Shown here piece after piece: positions 13,230 to 24,048 of a DNA stretch of 64,000 bases. The DNA is from Antedon mediterranea (taxonomy: Eukaryota; Echinodermata; Crinoidea; Comatulida; Antedonidae), in the NCBI RefSeq assembly GCF_964355755.1, contig NC_092674.1, positions 22,348,001 to 22,412,000 of the forward strand, read 5' to 3'. The notes beneath the pieces are model-generated. The model was not told where the DNA came from, searched no databases, and saw only the letters and a program-made list of their open reading frames with translations. Numbering within the stretch: position 1 is the stretch's first letter; each line of letters begins with the position of its first letter. Position numbers and translations under genes: made by a program.

Positions 13230-14574
13230 CTTATCCAATTACATTTCTACACGTAACTGTTAATTTTCAGACCTACAGTAAGTAACACATTTCGATTCCA
13301 ATTTGATTAATTGAATGACGTTACAGTATTGATCTTGTTGAGATGTAGAATGTAGATTGTTATAGAATCACTAAATAGTAATAATATTCAGTTTGAAATG
13401 GTTTGATGACTTTTCCCATTATTATTATTATTATTATTATTACATTATTATAGTAAAATTATGTAATACAACATAACTGAGATATTTTATTGAAAGACGA
13501 TCTATCATGGTAGTACATGTCATTCTGGAATAAACTGTCTGTCATTCTTTCTATTCCTTTCCAAAGGCTATACAAGTTTCGGATGGTGATGTTGATTTGA
13601 TAATTATAAATTCAAAAATCATTAGGCTTAAATACAATTTTTTGAATGATCAGTTTCTCAAGTTTAATGCTACTCTCAGCTTCAGTGACATGCATTTAAC
13701 CTTCGTCAATATGTACCTCATTACATCTAGTTGTATTCGTTTGTTTTTATTCTATGCTTCGTTGCCCATTATTTCGTTCATTTACCATCGTCTTTGTTTA
13801 TCTACAGTATAATCATGTTCAAATTCTAACCAATATAACTTCATCCTCATTATCACCAGCAAAACAGTTATAACCAACAAAACGGCATTTTTTTCCCTTG
13901 TAATCAACCATTTTAGGCCTCATTACCATAATCAGTATCACTGTTATCATCAACACTAACACCATCAATTAAATCTATCTTATCGACCGGTAATCACTTA
14001 TAATTGTTCGTAATAGTAATTAGTTTTTCATTGATGTCGTCATCGTCATTACAAAATACACAAACAGATTTCCTCCGATTTGAAACAGCATATTTATTAG
14101 ATTGTAACGTTTGTTAGTAACATAGAATTACCCATCATTATTTTTTCTAAATTAACTACTGTCAATAATTTTCAATATCACTGTCTGGTTTATAATTCCG
14201 TGTGCCTGTAAATTATGTTAGTATCTATTCTTCGGAGATCCCACATAAAAGCCAAAGTGGTTCAATGGTCAGTTAATAATGCATATCAAGTAAAAAGTTC
14301 CGAGTTCGAATCCAGGTCAAGCTGATTTTATTCATTCTGACAGATTTATCATTTCTAAATTACGGGTTACTAATTAATTTCCAGAGAGTAAATAAAAAAT
14401 AAATATTGTTGTTGTATGATCCGTATGCCAAAATCTACCGCCTTTATTCATAACCACGTTTCACTACATAATAATTACGTTGAAACTAAACTAATAATAA
14501 CAATAAATATGTTTGAATATTTGTCATTTAATATCGTCGCAAAAATATTATTTTTGAAAATAAGTTGTGAGTAA
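13230..14574. other. Spacer between L and C
   Basis: Sequence shared with copy 2 (22330-23690). It contains an (ATT)n run near 13420 and a tRNA-like unit at 14251. No coding exon is seen. Confidence 0.55.
14251..14325 (+). repeat. tRNA-derived (SINE-like) unit
   Basis: An A-box-like TGGTTCAATGG and a near-perfect B box GTTCGAATCC (14304-14313) are spaced as in a tRNA promoter. The ends do not form a proper acceptor stem, so this is a tRNA-derived relic, not a working tRNA. A second copy lies at 23393 in the duplicated block. Confidence 0.55.
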
Positions 14575-14668
14575 GTCCACATATTCCGTGCTCAGATCAG
14601 TTATGTACTTAGAATACTGCCACTCCCACTTGTAAACTGTTAACTTAATCTTCTTGAGATTCTATAAC
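14575..14668 (-). other. Putative 3' exon of gene C
   Basis: The minus-strand acceptor TTTCTTTCAG precedes TTATAGAATC. The same junction type (CTTTCAG followed by RTATAAA) occurs below C', E and F and at the orphan site 16031, which is strong evidence that these are real 3' exons. It pairs with the donor at 14961, an intron of 293 bases. Untranslated, since exon 1 has the stop. Confidence 0.65.
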
Positions 14669-14962
14669 TGAAAGAAACATTGGAATATTCATCATAGTTT
14701 ACTTGCTTTAGTCTTTGTTAAATATTCAATTCATTATTTATATTTTATTATGTATATGTTTTATTGAGTCTCATAAATTAATCTACACAGAACCTGGATT
14801 GGCCATCCATAACAAATATGGCAATACATAAATATTTTTTGTTTCTCATTGAATCCTTTACGATCGATTAAAATGATCAAATTTTCATTTTGATATATTA
14901 AAAACTAATTGAAATAATATCTTTAAGTGAGTACACTATTATTTATGTAGACACCACTTACT

Positions 14963-15196
14963 TTAATATAATTGATTAGGTCCTATATTATTGTGAAACT
15001 TTCCACATACGCAGTTTCTTCGTAAAATGTAACGCGTTTGGCCATGGTGGTATGCATATCTGGGCTCTTTAATATAAGAACATGACCTGTGTTCCTCGGT
15101 TTGTATCACTTTACCAGTACCATCGCAATAGCATACCAGAATCCAGGTGTCACCATTTTTAATCCAATCGCATTTTTCAGAGTTATGTTCCATCAT
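14963..15196 (-). CDS. Gene C: six-cysteine small protein, ILRRNCxCG type
   Basis: A 77-residue frame: MMEHNSEKC-D-W at the start, C-Y-C-D-G near 22-26, T-E-E-H-R-S-C-S-Y near 33-41, then R-Y-I-L-R-R-N-C-V-C-G-K-F-H and the tail NNIGPNQLY. Six cysteines are arranged as C, CxC, C, CxC with conserved histidines, so zinc binding or disulfides are both possible. There is no signal peptide. I took the ATG at 15196: the upstream ATG at 15211 is not conserved in C', whereas MMEH is. The stop abuts the donor A|GTAAGT (14961). C' at 24049 is its disrupted duplicate; E and F are close paralogues. Unknown function. Confidence 0.72.
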   Translation of the reverse strand: MMEHNSEKCDWIKNGDTWILVCYCDGTGKVIQTEEHRSCSYIKEPRYAYHHGQTRYILRRNCVCGKFHNNIGPNQLY

Positions 15197-15239
15197 GGAA
15201 GACTCAATCATACGAATTCTAATTGCGCTAACTAGTAAT

Positions 15240-15288
15240 TTTATAAAGTTATTTCTTAAAATCGACTGACCAATCAGCTTTAAGAGTA
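15240..15288 (-). promoter_or_regulatory. CCAAT/TATA promoter of gene C
   Basis: TTTATA (15240-15245; TATAAAA on the coding strand) is about 45 bases before the ATG and the extended element CCAATCAGCTTTAAGAGT begins at 15270. The same pair with the same spacing precedes C', E and F, implying very short 5' leaders. Confidence 0.7.
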
Positions 15289-15289
15289 A

Positions 15290-15955
15290 TGATCATTCGT
15301 TATAAAAAATCATTCAACTGTTTTGGTTCAGCAACCACATCTCCACTGTGATATGATTTGACAAAATATAAATTATACGACAAAATATTTTTCTGTGGAA
15401 ATGTATATTTTATTGGAATTCTTTTTGATATACATTCTAAATATATAAAACAATTAATTAAAATATACACTATTTGTGAAATTTTCGATTTGCCTTTTCA
15501 TAATAAACAGGTTTGAGTTGCTGGAAAATATAAAATGAGTTATTGTTGAGAAATGCATTGATAAAAAGAAAACAGAACTTGATTTTTATTTTTAATTGAA
15601 CTCGCTAAATATCAAAAACATAAAATAAACTTCATAATTGATTAATTTAGAGTAGGGTAATATTTTGTAATAACTGTTCTTATTGTAAATTTAATTTTTC
15701 ATTTCCAATATTCTCGTAATGATATACAAGAAACTAACGAATATTTTATGCAGGCCTACAGTATGTATTAAATTATAATTTTGTAATAACTGAAAGAGAA
15801 TAATGCATACAGTGTTGACATTCCCTCGTAGGATCTCAAATGTTATATTATATCTCTTGAATTAGGCGATATCTGTATAATGTTTTATGTAAGAGAAATT
15901 CTTCTCTGGTAATATAGACAAAGTTATTTTCTGAATTCAATTTGATCAAATCAAA
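15290..15955. other. Spacer near the duplication junction
   Basis: The first 220 bases match the C' upstream flank (to about 25190). From about 15600 it matches the interval between E and F (26130 onward). Gene E, present in copy 2, is missing here. No coding exon seen. Confidence 0.55.
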
Positions 15956-15959
15956 TCAT

Positions 15960-16031
15960 TTCGCTGTGTGTCATATTCCGTGCTACTTCATTTGGGTCCA
16001 CTAGAACTGAACTGGATGTTCCATTTTATAT
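15960..16031 (-). pseudogene. Orphan second exon of an F-type gene
   Basis: The minus-strand TTTTCTTTCAG acceptor followed by ATATAAAATGG matches the second exon of gene F (27073), including the TTTGATCAAAT-type flank. There is no matching exon 1 upstream: the next gene, A', uses its own 3' exon at 16199. I read it as the remnant of F in copy 1, left at the duplication breakpoint. Confidence 0.6.
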
Positions 16032-16139
16032 CTGAAAGAAAATAATAATAATATAATATTAATTATTTTAGTTTATCACTAATAATAGCAATGTAAGTTT
16101 AATAATAGGAAGTTGTCGGAACTTGACGTGTGAACTGTA

Positions 16140-16199
16140 TGACAGTGATCTTGAACATACACAAGCGTCTATTCCGTGTCCAACTTTCTCTTCTTACAC
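16140..16199 (-). other. Putative 3' exon of gene A'
   Basis: The acceptor TTTTTATAG followed by GTGTAAGAAG matches the site at 5637. It pairs with the donor CAAG|GTAATG at 16978, giving an intron of about 780 bases. Untranslated. Confidence 0.6.
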
Positions 16200-16978
16200 C
16201 TATAAAAACAATAATGTGACGACATTTATTTTTTACTAAAGATACAATTTATTGTCTTGTTATTTTGTAAACATGCCTACGTTTATGCAATGTTTTTCAT
16301 TTGGTTGTTTCATTTGTCCTCTGCTCATACAGTATTAATGTAGAATTTCCTTCTTCTTTATTGTATCAAACAAAAATGTCAATGCAAAAGGTAGCCAAGA
16401 TATAGCCGAAGCTAGGTACCTTTTATCTTAACTAACTTAAGCTACGAAATTAACAAATAAATAACAGAACTTAAAAGAAAATAAAAATGTGATAACGTCA
16501 AAAACAATAATAAGTATCATAATATAAATAAATTACATATTTACATAATAACGTTTCATATTGAATTTGGAATGTTATTGAATGGTATATTTATATTGAA
16601 AATATCAATAGTACTAGTTACAGTATAGACATATTTAAAATAGTGTAAGCTGGATTTAAACTATAGATTAATTTCTGTAGGCCTATACTTTTAATAATAT
16701 ACATCTATAGTGCCCATGTTTTTTTTTTATTGCAATAGTCATAAACAAAATATTGTATTATCTGCTGCACATTCCCAATGTTATATTGCTGTTTAGACTT
16801 GGTAAATTATATTTTTTACACTTTATAAGATTTATTTTAACTTTATAAGATTTATTTAAACATTCTGTTTCTATAAGTTAATAACATTGGAATTTGGTTT
16901 CTTTGGTTAAATTAAATTTACATTTTAAACTTAAATTTGCAATGGTAATATCTTGTTATGTTATATAATTATCATTAC
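16200..16978. other. Intron of gene A'
   Basis: Mostly collinear with the distal part of the gene A intron. A stretch of about 180 bases (roughly 16335-16515) has no counterpart in copy 1 and includes an imperfect inverted repeat (AAAAGGTAGCC ... GGTACCTTTT), so it may be a small mobile insertion. Confidence 0.5.
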
Positions 16979-16989
16979 CTTGCATGGTA

Positions 16990-17235
16990 CTAGTCATTCA
17001 TATCTGCTGCTGGCCCTACCCCTGATTGGTATTTTCCACAACTACAGTTTCTCCTTAGGATGTAAGATGCCCGACCTCTAGGAATTTGATAGTAGTTGCA
17101 ATTGAAATTAGACTTGTGTTTTTCTGTTTGAACGCCTAAATGTTTACTACATTGACAGTTCCTTGTCAATACTCTTTTACGACCGACCACAGATATCTCC
17201 CATCTGCAAAGTGCGTTAGTATGTTCTTCGTCCAT
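16990..17235 (-). CDS. Gene A': six-cysteine small protein, intact
   Basis: An intact 81-residue frame: MDEEHTNALCRW, R-N-C-Q-C-S-K near 25-31, T-E-K-H-K-S near 36-41, N-C-N-Y-Y, then S-Y-I-L-R-R-N-C-S-C-G-K-Y and the tail GVGPAADMND. The cysteine pattern C, CxC, C, CxC equals that of C, E and F. There is no signal peptide or membrane helix. The stop is followed nine bases later by the donor CAAG|GTAATG. The upstream region has CCAATTAACG near 17300, a weaker version of the family CCAAT element. This is the functional counterpart of frameshifted gene A. Confidence 0.72.
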   Translation of the reverse strand: MDEEHTNALCRWEISVVGRKRVLTRNCQCSKHLGVQTEKHKSNFNCNYYQIPRGRASYILRRNCSCGKYQSGVGPAADMND

Positions 17236-17723
17236 GATGCTAAAGCGTGGAGTGTAAATTACTTCTTTTGAAAATCAGCATAAAGTATATGTAACAATCA
17301 ACCAATTAACGACTGCAACTGAAGAAAGTGTTGTTTTCAAAAGGTACAACCAGCCAATCGAAGGTTGCATAGTCATTTTTTATTTGATAAAAAGTAGTTT
17401 GAATAAAATATAATTTCAGGGTGTTCACGTGGTAAACAACTCAAGTCAGGCCTAACTAAAACACATATTCAATTCAATTTATCATAAACTACCACCACCT
17501 TTAGAAAGTCCAGAGTTGGAAGAGTATAAATAAATGTAATATTTTGTGATTATGAGATAGAAGTTCGCTTAATTGTTTAGTTAATATTTTAAAAAATTCT
17601 TTTACTTGAACAGTAATCGAAATCGACGCACTGGCTCACCCTTCCATATTCTTACGATTGATACGATTTAGTGTTATTAAGGATTTGCAAAAAAAAAAAG
17701 AAGAAATAGCAGTATTATATACC

Positions 17724-18036
17724 TTAATTCTTTGAAGAGTTTGAACCAGAATAGCTTTTAAATTTTCCACAGTAACAGTGTCGACGAAGTATGTTCCTTA
17801 TAGGGTATTTTCGGGATTTTTATTTGAAAAAAAGTAGTTTGAATAAAATATAATTTCAGGGTGTTCACGGTGTTCACGGGATTCAAAGCTCCAATAGCAA
17901 TCTGATCGCCCATGGTCTTCACTTTCGTGATCTTTGTTTCGATTACAGAAACATTCGAGTATTATTTCGTTGGTACCCGTTTTTTTTTCATTTTGCAATC
18001 TTCATCACGATGCGTCTCAGTCTTGCTGTAGTGCAT
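17724..18036 (-). pseudogene. Gene B': broken duplicate of gene B
   Basis: The start matching B is at 18036 (ATGCACTACAGC versus ATGGACTACAGC). An altered A-run after the D-C-K codons shifts the frame, so the TGG codon of C-K-W is lost. Farther on, about 60 bases (17817-17879) interrupt the region before the ILRRH segment. That insert is nearly the same as 17381-17437 nearby (TAGTTTGAATAAAATATAA and the GTGTTCACG end), so it is a templated insertion from a few hundred bases away. The tail codes for an altered end, and the acceptor of its 3' exon is mutated as well. Clearly a pseudogene. Confidence 0.78.
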
Positions 18037-18431
18037 CCTTTTTCGTTTTCTTTATATCTTGATTATGATTTTCCGTATGATGAAGCCTTCTTATGTTTGG
18101 TAAAATTATACGTTTAGTATTCGTTGACAAACAAGCAACTGTCAACAATGCTTTGATTTAGAATATGTTTATTTATGATAGACCCTATTGTGACTCATGC
18201 GAAAATAATATCACTGAATTAACATAACTCGGACAGCCCACTATTACGTATAATATTTTTTTTAATTTGTAAAATAGATATTTTTAGATCAGTAAATTCT
18301 GATTACTATTATTTATTATTATGCCTATTAAATTCAAATTTATGATTATGTTTTTATTTACAAATTAACTAATTGGTGAACGCCTAAAATCGGATTGCTT
18401 TGAATGTTATAAAGATATTTAATAAATAACT

Positions 18432-18624
18432 TAAAACGACCTAATTAATTTGCGTGAGATTGCCAGCAACAGAAATAAGTGGCTTTTGTTATTTTGAATC
18501 TTTATTTTTACGTTATTTTATATTTTTTGTTGTTGTAGGATGCATGCATGTAAGAAGGTATCAGATTTTGTAAATCCACAGTGCGTGGTTTTGTTACATT
18601 TTTTGGAATAAAGTTACCTATATA
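18432..18624. mobile_element. 193-bp retroposed insertion with 12-bp target duplication
   Basis: The 12-base word TAATAAATAACT flanks the segment on both sides (18420-18431 and 18625-18636) and occurs once at the matching empty site in copy 1 (8697-8708). A long exact target duplication is typical of LINE-mediated retroposition. The insert carries AATAAAG near its right end. I recognise no coding sequence or tRNA head in it. Confidence 0.75.
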
Positions 18625-18639
18625 TAATAAATAACTGTA

Positions 18640-20840
18640 AAATACATCAATTCCATGTTAGTTTAAAACCTTTGGCAGCTGGATTTGTATTATATTAGTC
18701 AGAAAGTGTGTGAAAGGTCAAATTCCTCATCAAAACTACATCCATTACGCTTGAAAATATACGTTGTTCAAATAACAATAAGGGATTTTGTAAAAGTATC
18801 AATGAACTACTTAACTTTTTGAAAACATTTGCTTAGGTCATTAGTATTTAATAGAATATCTTTCAAGGAAATCAGTAGCATTTTTCAATAGATAAATTAA
18901 CGTATTTTATCACAACATTGACAGATAATTATATAAATAATTTTATTAATAATAAATTAAATAATAATAACAGATCTCATATGAAATAAACGTATACTTA
19001 TTGGCTTACATATACAGTAATAAACTTCCACTTATACAGTAGATCCCATGATGTAGTAATAGTATACAGCAAATTTCAGTCTGCCCACCTCTGTAGGAAA
19101 CCAAATTCAATTTACATTTTTAAATAATGTTTCTACATCACTAAACGAATTTAATTAAACTATCAACGAATCACATAAATTTAGCATGTTAATATTTTCT
19201 TAATAGGTCATAGTGAATTAATAAAATATTGTTGAATGAGATATAATATTAGCATATATAATATTAGGATTTATAAACAGAACATTTTATCGAACAAAAA
19301 CACGTTATAGAATTTCGGCCGACAAATTTAAACCAATGGTACAATGACACCGTAGCACACACATAAATATAATGGTAAATTCTATCCACTTTAGTATGAA
19401 TACTAAATGAGGAATGACTTTTGATGACACTAATGATTCTAAACCCACTAAACTTAGAAATATTGTGAATACAAAATTTCGATTTGGTTCACAAAGATAA
19501 TCTCTCGTGTTGTATTATTTGCTTTCATCTCTAAACGAATTAAAATTTATTTAGCAATGGAGGAAACAGAAACGTAAGCTATAGTAAGCTATTCAGTTGT
19601 TCTTATTTAGCAGTACATGTCTAGGTTTCAATCAGGTCACTAATTACCGGAAATGTTGACATTGGTGGATTCCCTTATGATCCTTCAAATAGACAACAAT
19701 ACCTAGTCTAAATACGTCATATATTCTTTGTTATGTATCTGAACTTTAACGAATTTATTAATTTAAACTTAAATAAACATGTTTTAATTGATTTCAAAAG
19801 ATATATAAACATTCAACGAACATTATTTCAAAGCTGTTAACAACATATTTCTTTCAAAAAAAAAACCTGATTTCACAGATTACACCGTGTTCTACATTAA
19901 CCTGTATGGCATACAGTCATAAAAGTAAAATAAGAAAACTTTATGCTTTCAATCGTACTTTGTCATAACCTCTATTTTCTCGGCTATTCTATTTGATGTA
20001 GTTGCTAACATTGTAATTTTAAAATGTATATTCCATTTGTAGATTTCTGTGTGAGTTTGATTTGTAAGCTTTGTATAAAGCAATACATATTCTCAATGAA
20101 ATTATAACAATATATTAATGTATGTCCTTACAATAGTAAAGAATATAGTTAAACTATCAGTTAATTAGCTAAATTGAGCATGTTACTATTATTTTAGACC
20201 ATTATAGTTTAGTAAAATGATGTTAAATGAGATATATTAGCATTTATATTTAGATAAACACATGTTTGTTAGCGAGCTAAAACATTGTTGTAAACTTCGG
20301 TTGGCAAAATTACATATCGTATGATGCAATACTAGTACATCTATAGTATCTAGTTGATTCCAGTTCTATCCGCTTTTGTTAAAAAAAAAACCACCATGTA
20401 TAATGAAAAACAATTTTGTGATGACAATGTTGCAGCTTCTCTAGTGTTTGTATAAAAACACAAATTGGTTTACAAAAGAGATAAAACCTTGTAATGCATA
20501 CCGGTACTTTGGGATATTGATTGTCTTGGAAATTCCATTTCTGACCTCTTTGTATTAAAACAAAAAATGCAATTTGGTTTGCGAAAATTAGAAAATATTG
20601 ATGAGGAAAATATTGAAATGAATATTGGTTATTTGTGGAAATTCCAGGCCTAACACTAATGGTTTTTGTATGCATATAAATAAAACACTATATGTAAAAT
20701 GTAAAAATCAGAAAATAACGAAAAAAGTATAAAACGGAAATTTAATGTACGAAAATGAAATGTGAACGAAACATGTATGAAATATTGAATGAATAAAGGT
20801 GATGGTTAACCACAAAAGAGAAAAAAAAATATTTTGTAAG
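18640..20840. other. Copy-2 spacer with degenerate repeats
   Basis: Homologous to 8710-10640 of copy 1, then jumps at about 20640-20835 over the segment that in copy 1 holds more repeats and exon 2 of gene L. No gene is seen. Confidence 0.55.
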
Positions 20841-20843
20841 TTA

Positions 20844-21725
20844 GGGTATGTTCAGACTCACGGAGTTACGGTGGAGTTATCTACGCAAGGCGTACGGTAA
20901 TCCGTGGCGTTAAAAGTCAAGGTGTTCAGACACAACGATTAGCATTCCAAACGTCTTGCGTTTAAAGCGGAAGTTCCGTCATACCGAAACGGCCGATGGG
21001 ATACATACACAATAACAACAACAGAGAGCTGAGAGTGACACGCGCGAAAGTTTACAACACTAGCTAGGCCTAGCAATATAATACAATGTTACCTTCAAAT
21101 GTAATGGTTTTTTTGCCGATTTTTTTTGCAAATCCTTACAGAAGATAGTAATTTCGAACATAATTATTACACGGACAATGACTTTGCCATTATTTGTATG
21201 ATTTTAATTAATTTTGTGAAATCATGTCACCGACGCCAACTTCGTCAGGAAGAATTTTGCAGTTTAGATGCAATTTCTTTAAAAACAGCCATCTTGTTGC
21301 AGGCGCTAGCTTTCCAATTCCTAATTTCTATCTTGTCTATAAATTCAGGGCTGCCCCATAATGAAATCAAATCAGCCACTTCTGTACTTTTCCATGTAAC
21401 ACGTTTCATTTTAATTCGAATGTTGCTGTTGATCTAGGCTAGCTCGAGGAATAGCTATATTGTTTTGCTATTAAAAAAAAACCTCGCGAATAGACTGCTG
21501 CTAATTGCGGTCGTGTCTTTTCATTGGCTGACGTTGACCGGAGGTTGAAATCACTGATGCATCAATGGATTAGCCTTATGAAATCTACCCTCTCCCGCTG
21601 GAGTTATTAACGCCACTGGCGCGGAGTAACAGCTCCCTAACGCTAATCCGCGGCATGGTTCAGACACAAAAATATGTACGCCGCGTACATAACTCCACCG
21701 TAACTCCGTGAGTCTGAACATACCC
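20844..21725. mobile_element. PIF/Harbinger-like DNA element, 882 bp
   Basis: Perfect 37-base terminal inverted repeats (20844-20880 and 21689-21725), which begin GGGTATGTTCAGACTCACGG and extend imperfectly inward, with a 3-bp TTA target duplication (20841-20843, 21726-21728). The empty site is visible in copy 1 near 12630. The TTA duplication and the internal Myb/SANT-like frame are both typical of PIF/Harbinger elements. It lacks a transposase, so it is non-autonomous. It sits in the intron side of gene L'. Confidence 0.88.
21245..21409 (-). pseudogene. Myb/SANT-like fragment inside the Harbinger element
   Basis: A 54-residue frame beginning MKRVTWKSTEVADLISLWG and continuing to a KMAVFKEIASKLQ end. 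The spaced tryptophans (W6, W18, W33), the acidic or Leu-rich first helix and the final V-F-K-E-I-A-x-x-L helix resemble the Myb/SANT-like DNA-binding protein that accompanies PIF/Harbinger transposases. It ends in a TGA after the third-helix region, so it is a truncated relic rather than a complete protein. Confidence 0.6.
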
Positions 21726-22081
21726 TTAGTACAGAGTTTTACAAATCTGTCCTCTACTGCACGCATCATATCAGTAACCGCAATTGAACTGAAAAGGTTT
21801 AAACGACATCAAAATAGTTCATGGGGTGGAGGGATGTGGATTGTTGCAAGGACTGGGGCTGTGTGCTATCAAAGTGTTTACTTCTTGGAGGCGGTTGCAT
21901 TGGGAGGGAGTGATTATTAGGATTGTCAACATAACCATAGTTTTTACTACTGGGAAGGGTTGAAACTACATTTCCGAGTTTGTTTGGAAGAGGGTGAGGG
22001 ATTGACGAGGTATATCAAATAGATACTGGCTTTAAGATCAATCGTTTATTCTAGTAGCTTTAGGAAACATTACATACTTAC

Positions 22082-22220
22082 TGTTCATTGCAGTATTCGG
22101 TCCACGAGTACAGATACTACGAACTGTCGGGTAAGCTCGTAAGATGAAATGTACGGATACATAAGCAAACCGAAGTGTATCACCAGCTATCCTATACATC
22201 ACTCTAAACAAATTAGCCAT
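22082..22220 (-). pseudogene. Gene L': exon 1 retained, exon 2 missing
   Basis: Exon 1 encodes 46 residues (MANLFRVMYRIAGDTLRF ... RSICTRGPNTAMN), 1 codon shorter than L, and keeps the phase-1 donor AACA|GTAAGT at 22081. The region that should hold exon 2 is deleted: copy 2 jumps from repeats at about 20640 to sequence matching 12620, and a Harbinger element lies in the remaining intron. Reading through the donor would add a short peptide ending ATRIND. It may still be expressed with a different end, so pseudogene status is probable, not certain. Confidence 0.55.
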
Positions 22221-22329
22221 CTTTTTTCTCTGTATTAATCTTACTTTAAGTAGTATTGAACTTACTTTAGTAAATAACAGATGAATACACCTATCTATGA
22301 TGTTATACATCCATTAATGTCTGAAACTT

Positions 22330-23690
22330 ATCCAATTACATTTCTACACGTAGGCCTACCTGTTTATTTTCAGACCTACAGTAAGTAACACATTTCGATT
22401 CCAATATGATTAATTGAATGACGTTACAGTATTCATCTTGTTGAGAGGTAGAATGTAGATTGTTTATAGAACATTACAGTAGTTCGTATACCTTATATGA
22501 ACATGTTATAGGGAATGCTAAGCGCCTGTTATTTTTATTGTAAATTGCGATTGACATTCACTGAATCTATAATCTTTTCATACTAAGCTGGTTTGATGAT
22601 TTTTCCCACTATTATACTATAGTAACATTATGTAATACAACATAACTGAAATATTTTATGGAAAGACGATCTATCATGGTAGTACATGTCAGTCTGGAAT
22701 AAACTGTCTTTTGTTCATTCCTTTCCAAAGGCTATAAAAGTTTCGGATGGTGATGTTGATTTGATAATTATAAAGTCAAAAACACAATTTCTTTAATAAT
22801 CAGTTTCTAAAGTTTAATGCTACTCTCAGCTTCAGTGACATGCATTTAACCTTCATATTGACCTCATTGAATCAAGTTGTATTCGTTTGTTTTATCTTAT
22901 GCTTCGTTGCCCATTATTGTTATAAATTTTCGTTCATTTACCATCGTCTTTGTTTATCTACAGTATAATCATTTTCAAATTCTAACCAATATAACTTCAT
23001 CCTCAAACGGTCGCCAACAATACGGATTTTTTTTTTATTTATAATCAACCCTTATAGGCCTCATTACCATAATCAGTATCACTGTTATCATCAACACTAA
23101 CACCATCAATTAAATCTATCTTATCGACCGGTAATCACTTATAATTGTTCGTAATAGTAAGTTTTTCATTGATGTCGTCATCGTCAATAAAAAATACACA
23201 AACAGATTTCCTCCGATTTGAAACAAGCATATTTATTAGATTGTAACGTTTGTTAGTAACAGAGATTTACCCATCATTATCTTTTCTAAATTAACTACTG
23301 TAAATAATTTTCAATATCACTGGCCGGTTTATAATTTCGTGTGCCTGTAAATTATGTAAAATTATCTATTTCACACATGACAGCCAAGGTGGTTCAATGG
23401 TTAGTTCATAATGCATATCAAGTAGAAGGTTCCTAGTTCGAATCCTGGTTGTGCTGATTTTACTAATTCTGAAAGATTTGTCATTTCTAAATCGTTTTCG
23501 GGTAATTAATTCGAGTAAATAAAAAATAAAGTTTATTGTATGATCCGTTTCACTACATAATAATTATGTTGAAACTAATCTAATAACAACAATAACTATG
23601 TTTGAACACAACATTTGTCATTTAATATCGTCTCAACAATAGTGTAATAGTGTATATAATAGTATTTTGGACAATAAGTTGTGAGTAAGT
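22330..23690. other. Copy-2 spacer between L' and C'
   Basis: Collinear with 13230-14574. It contains a tRNA-like unit at 23393. No gene is seen. Confidence 0.5.
23393..23457 (+). repeat. tRNA-derived (SINE-like) unit, copy 2
   Basis: Duplicate of the unit at 14251, with TGGTTCAATGGTTAG and the B box AGTTCGAATCC. No cloverleaf acceptor stem. Confidence 0.55.
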
Positions 23691-23780
23691 CCACATATTC
23701 CGTGTTCAGGTCAGGTATAGTTTTGACTATATATATACTGCCACTCCAACTTTTAACATAATCTTCTAGAGATTTTATAC
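23690..23780 (-). other. Putative 3' exon of gene C'
   Basis: The acceptor TTTTCTTTCAG precedes GTATAAAATCTC, aligned with the 3' exon of gene C at 14668. The open frame across this exon is incidental. Confidence 0.55.
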
Positions 23781-24048
23781 CTGAAAGAAAAAATGCAATC
23801 TCTATTAACAACATAGTTTACTTGCTTTAGTGTTTGTTGAATATTCAATTCAATATTTATATTTTATTATTTATATGTTTTATTGAGTCTCCGAAATTAA
23901 TCTACACAGAACCTGGATTAGCCATCCATAACATATATGGTAATACATAAATAATTTATGTTTCTCATTGAATCCTTTACGATTAAAATTATCAAATTTT
24001 CATTTTGATATATTAAATAATAATTTAATACGACTTACTGTAAGATAA

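Larger units (their letters stand above)
5545..16031. repeat. Tandem segmental duplication, copy 1
   Basis: Copy 1 of a block of roughly 10.5 kb. Matching landmarks, copy 1/copy 2: the 3' exon of gene A (5637/16199), A exon 1 (7372/16990), gene B (8122/17724), the AACGAATTTA repeats (9796/19750), gene L (12981/22082), the tRNA-like unit (14251/23393), gene C (14963/24049), and the AATTAAAATATACA flank (about 15455/25138). The right end is homologous to the E-F interval and to the second exon of F (15600-16031 versus 26130-27073). Copy 1 retains about 1.9 kb (10650-12600) absent from copy 2. Confidence 0.9.

Noticed and set aside
14251-14325. True tRNA gene
   Set aside because: A and B boxes are recognisable but the acceptor stem does not pair; it is a tRNA-derived relic.
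23596-23814. 72-codon minus-strand frame
   Set aside because: It spans an acceptor and the untranslated 3' exon of C'; it is not conserved in the C counterpart.
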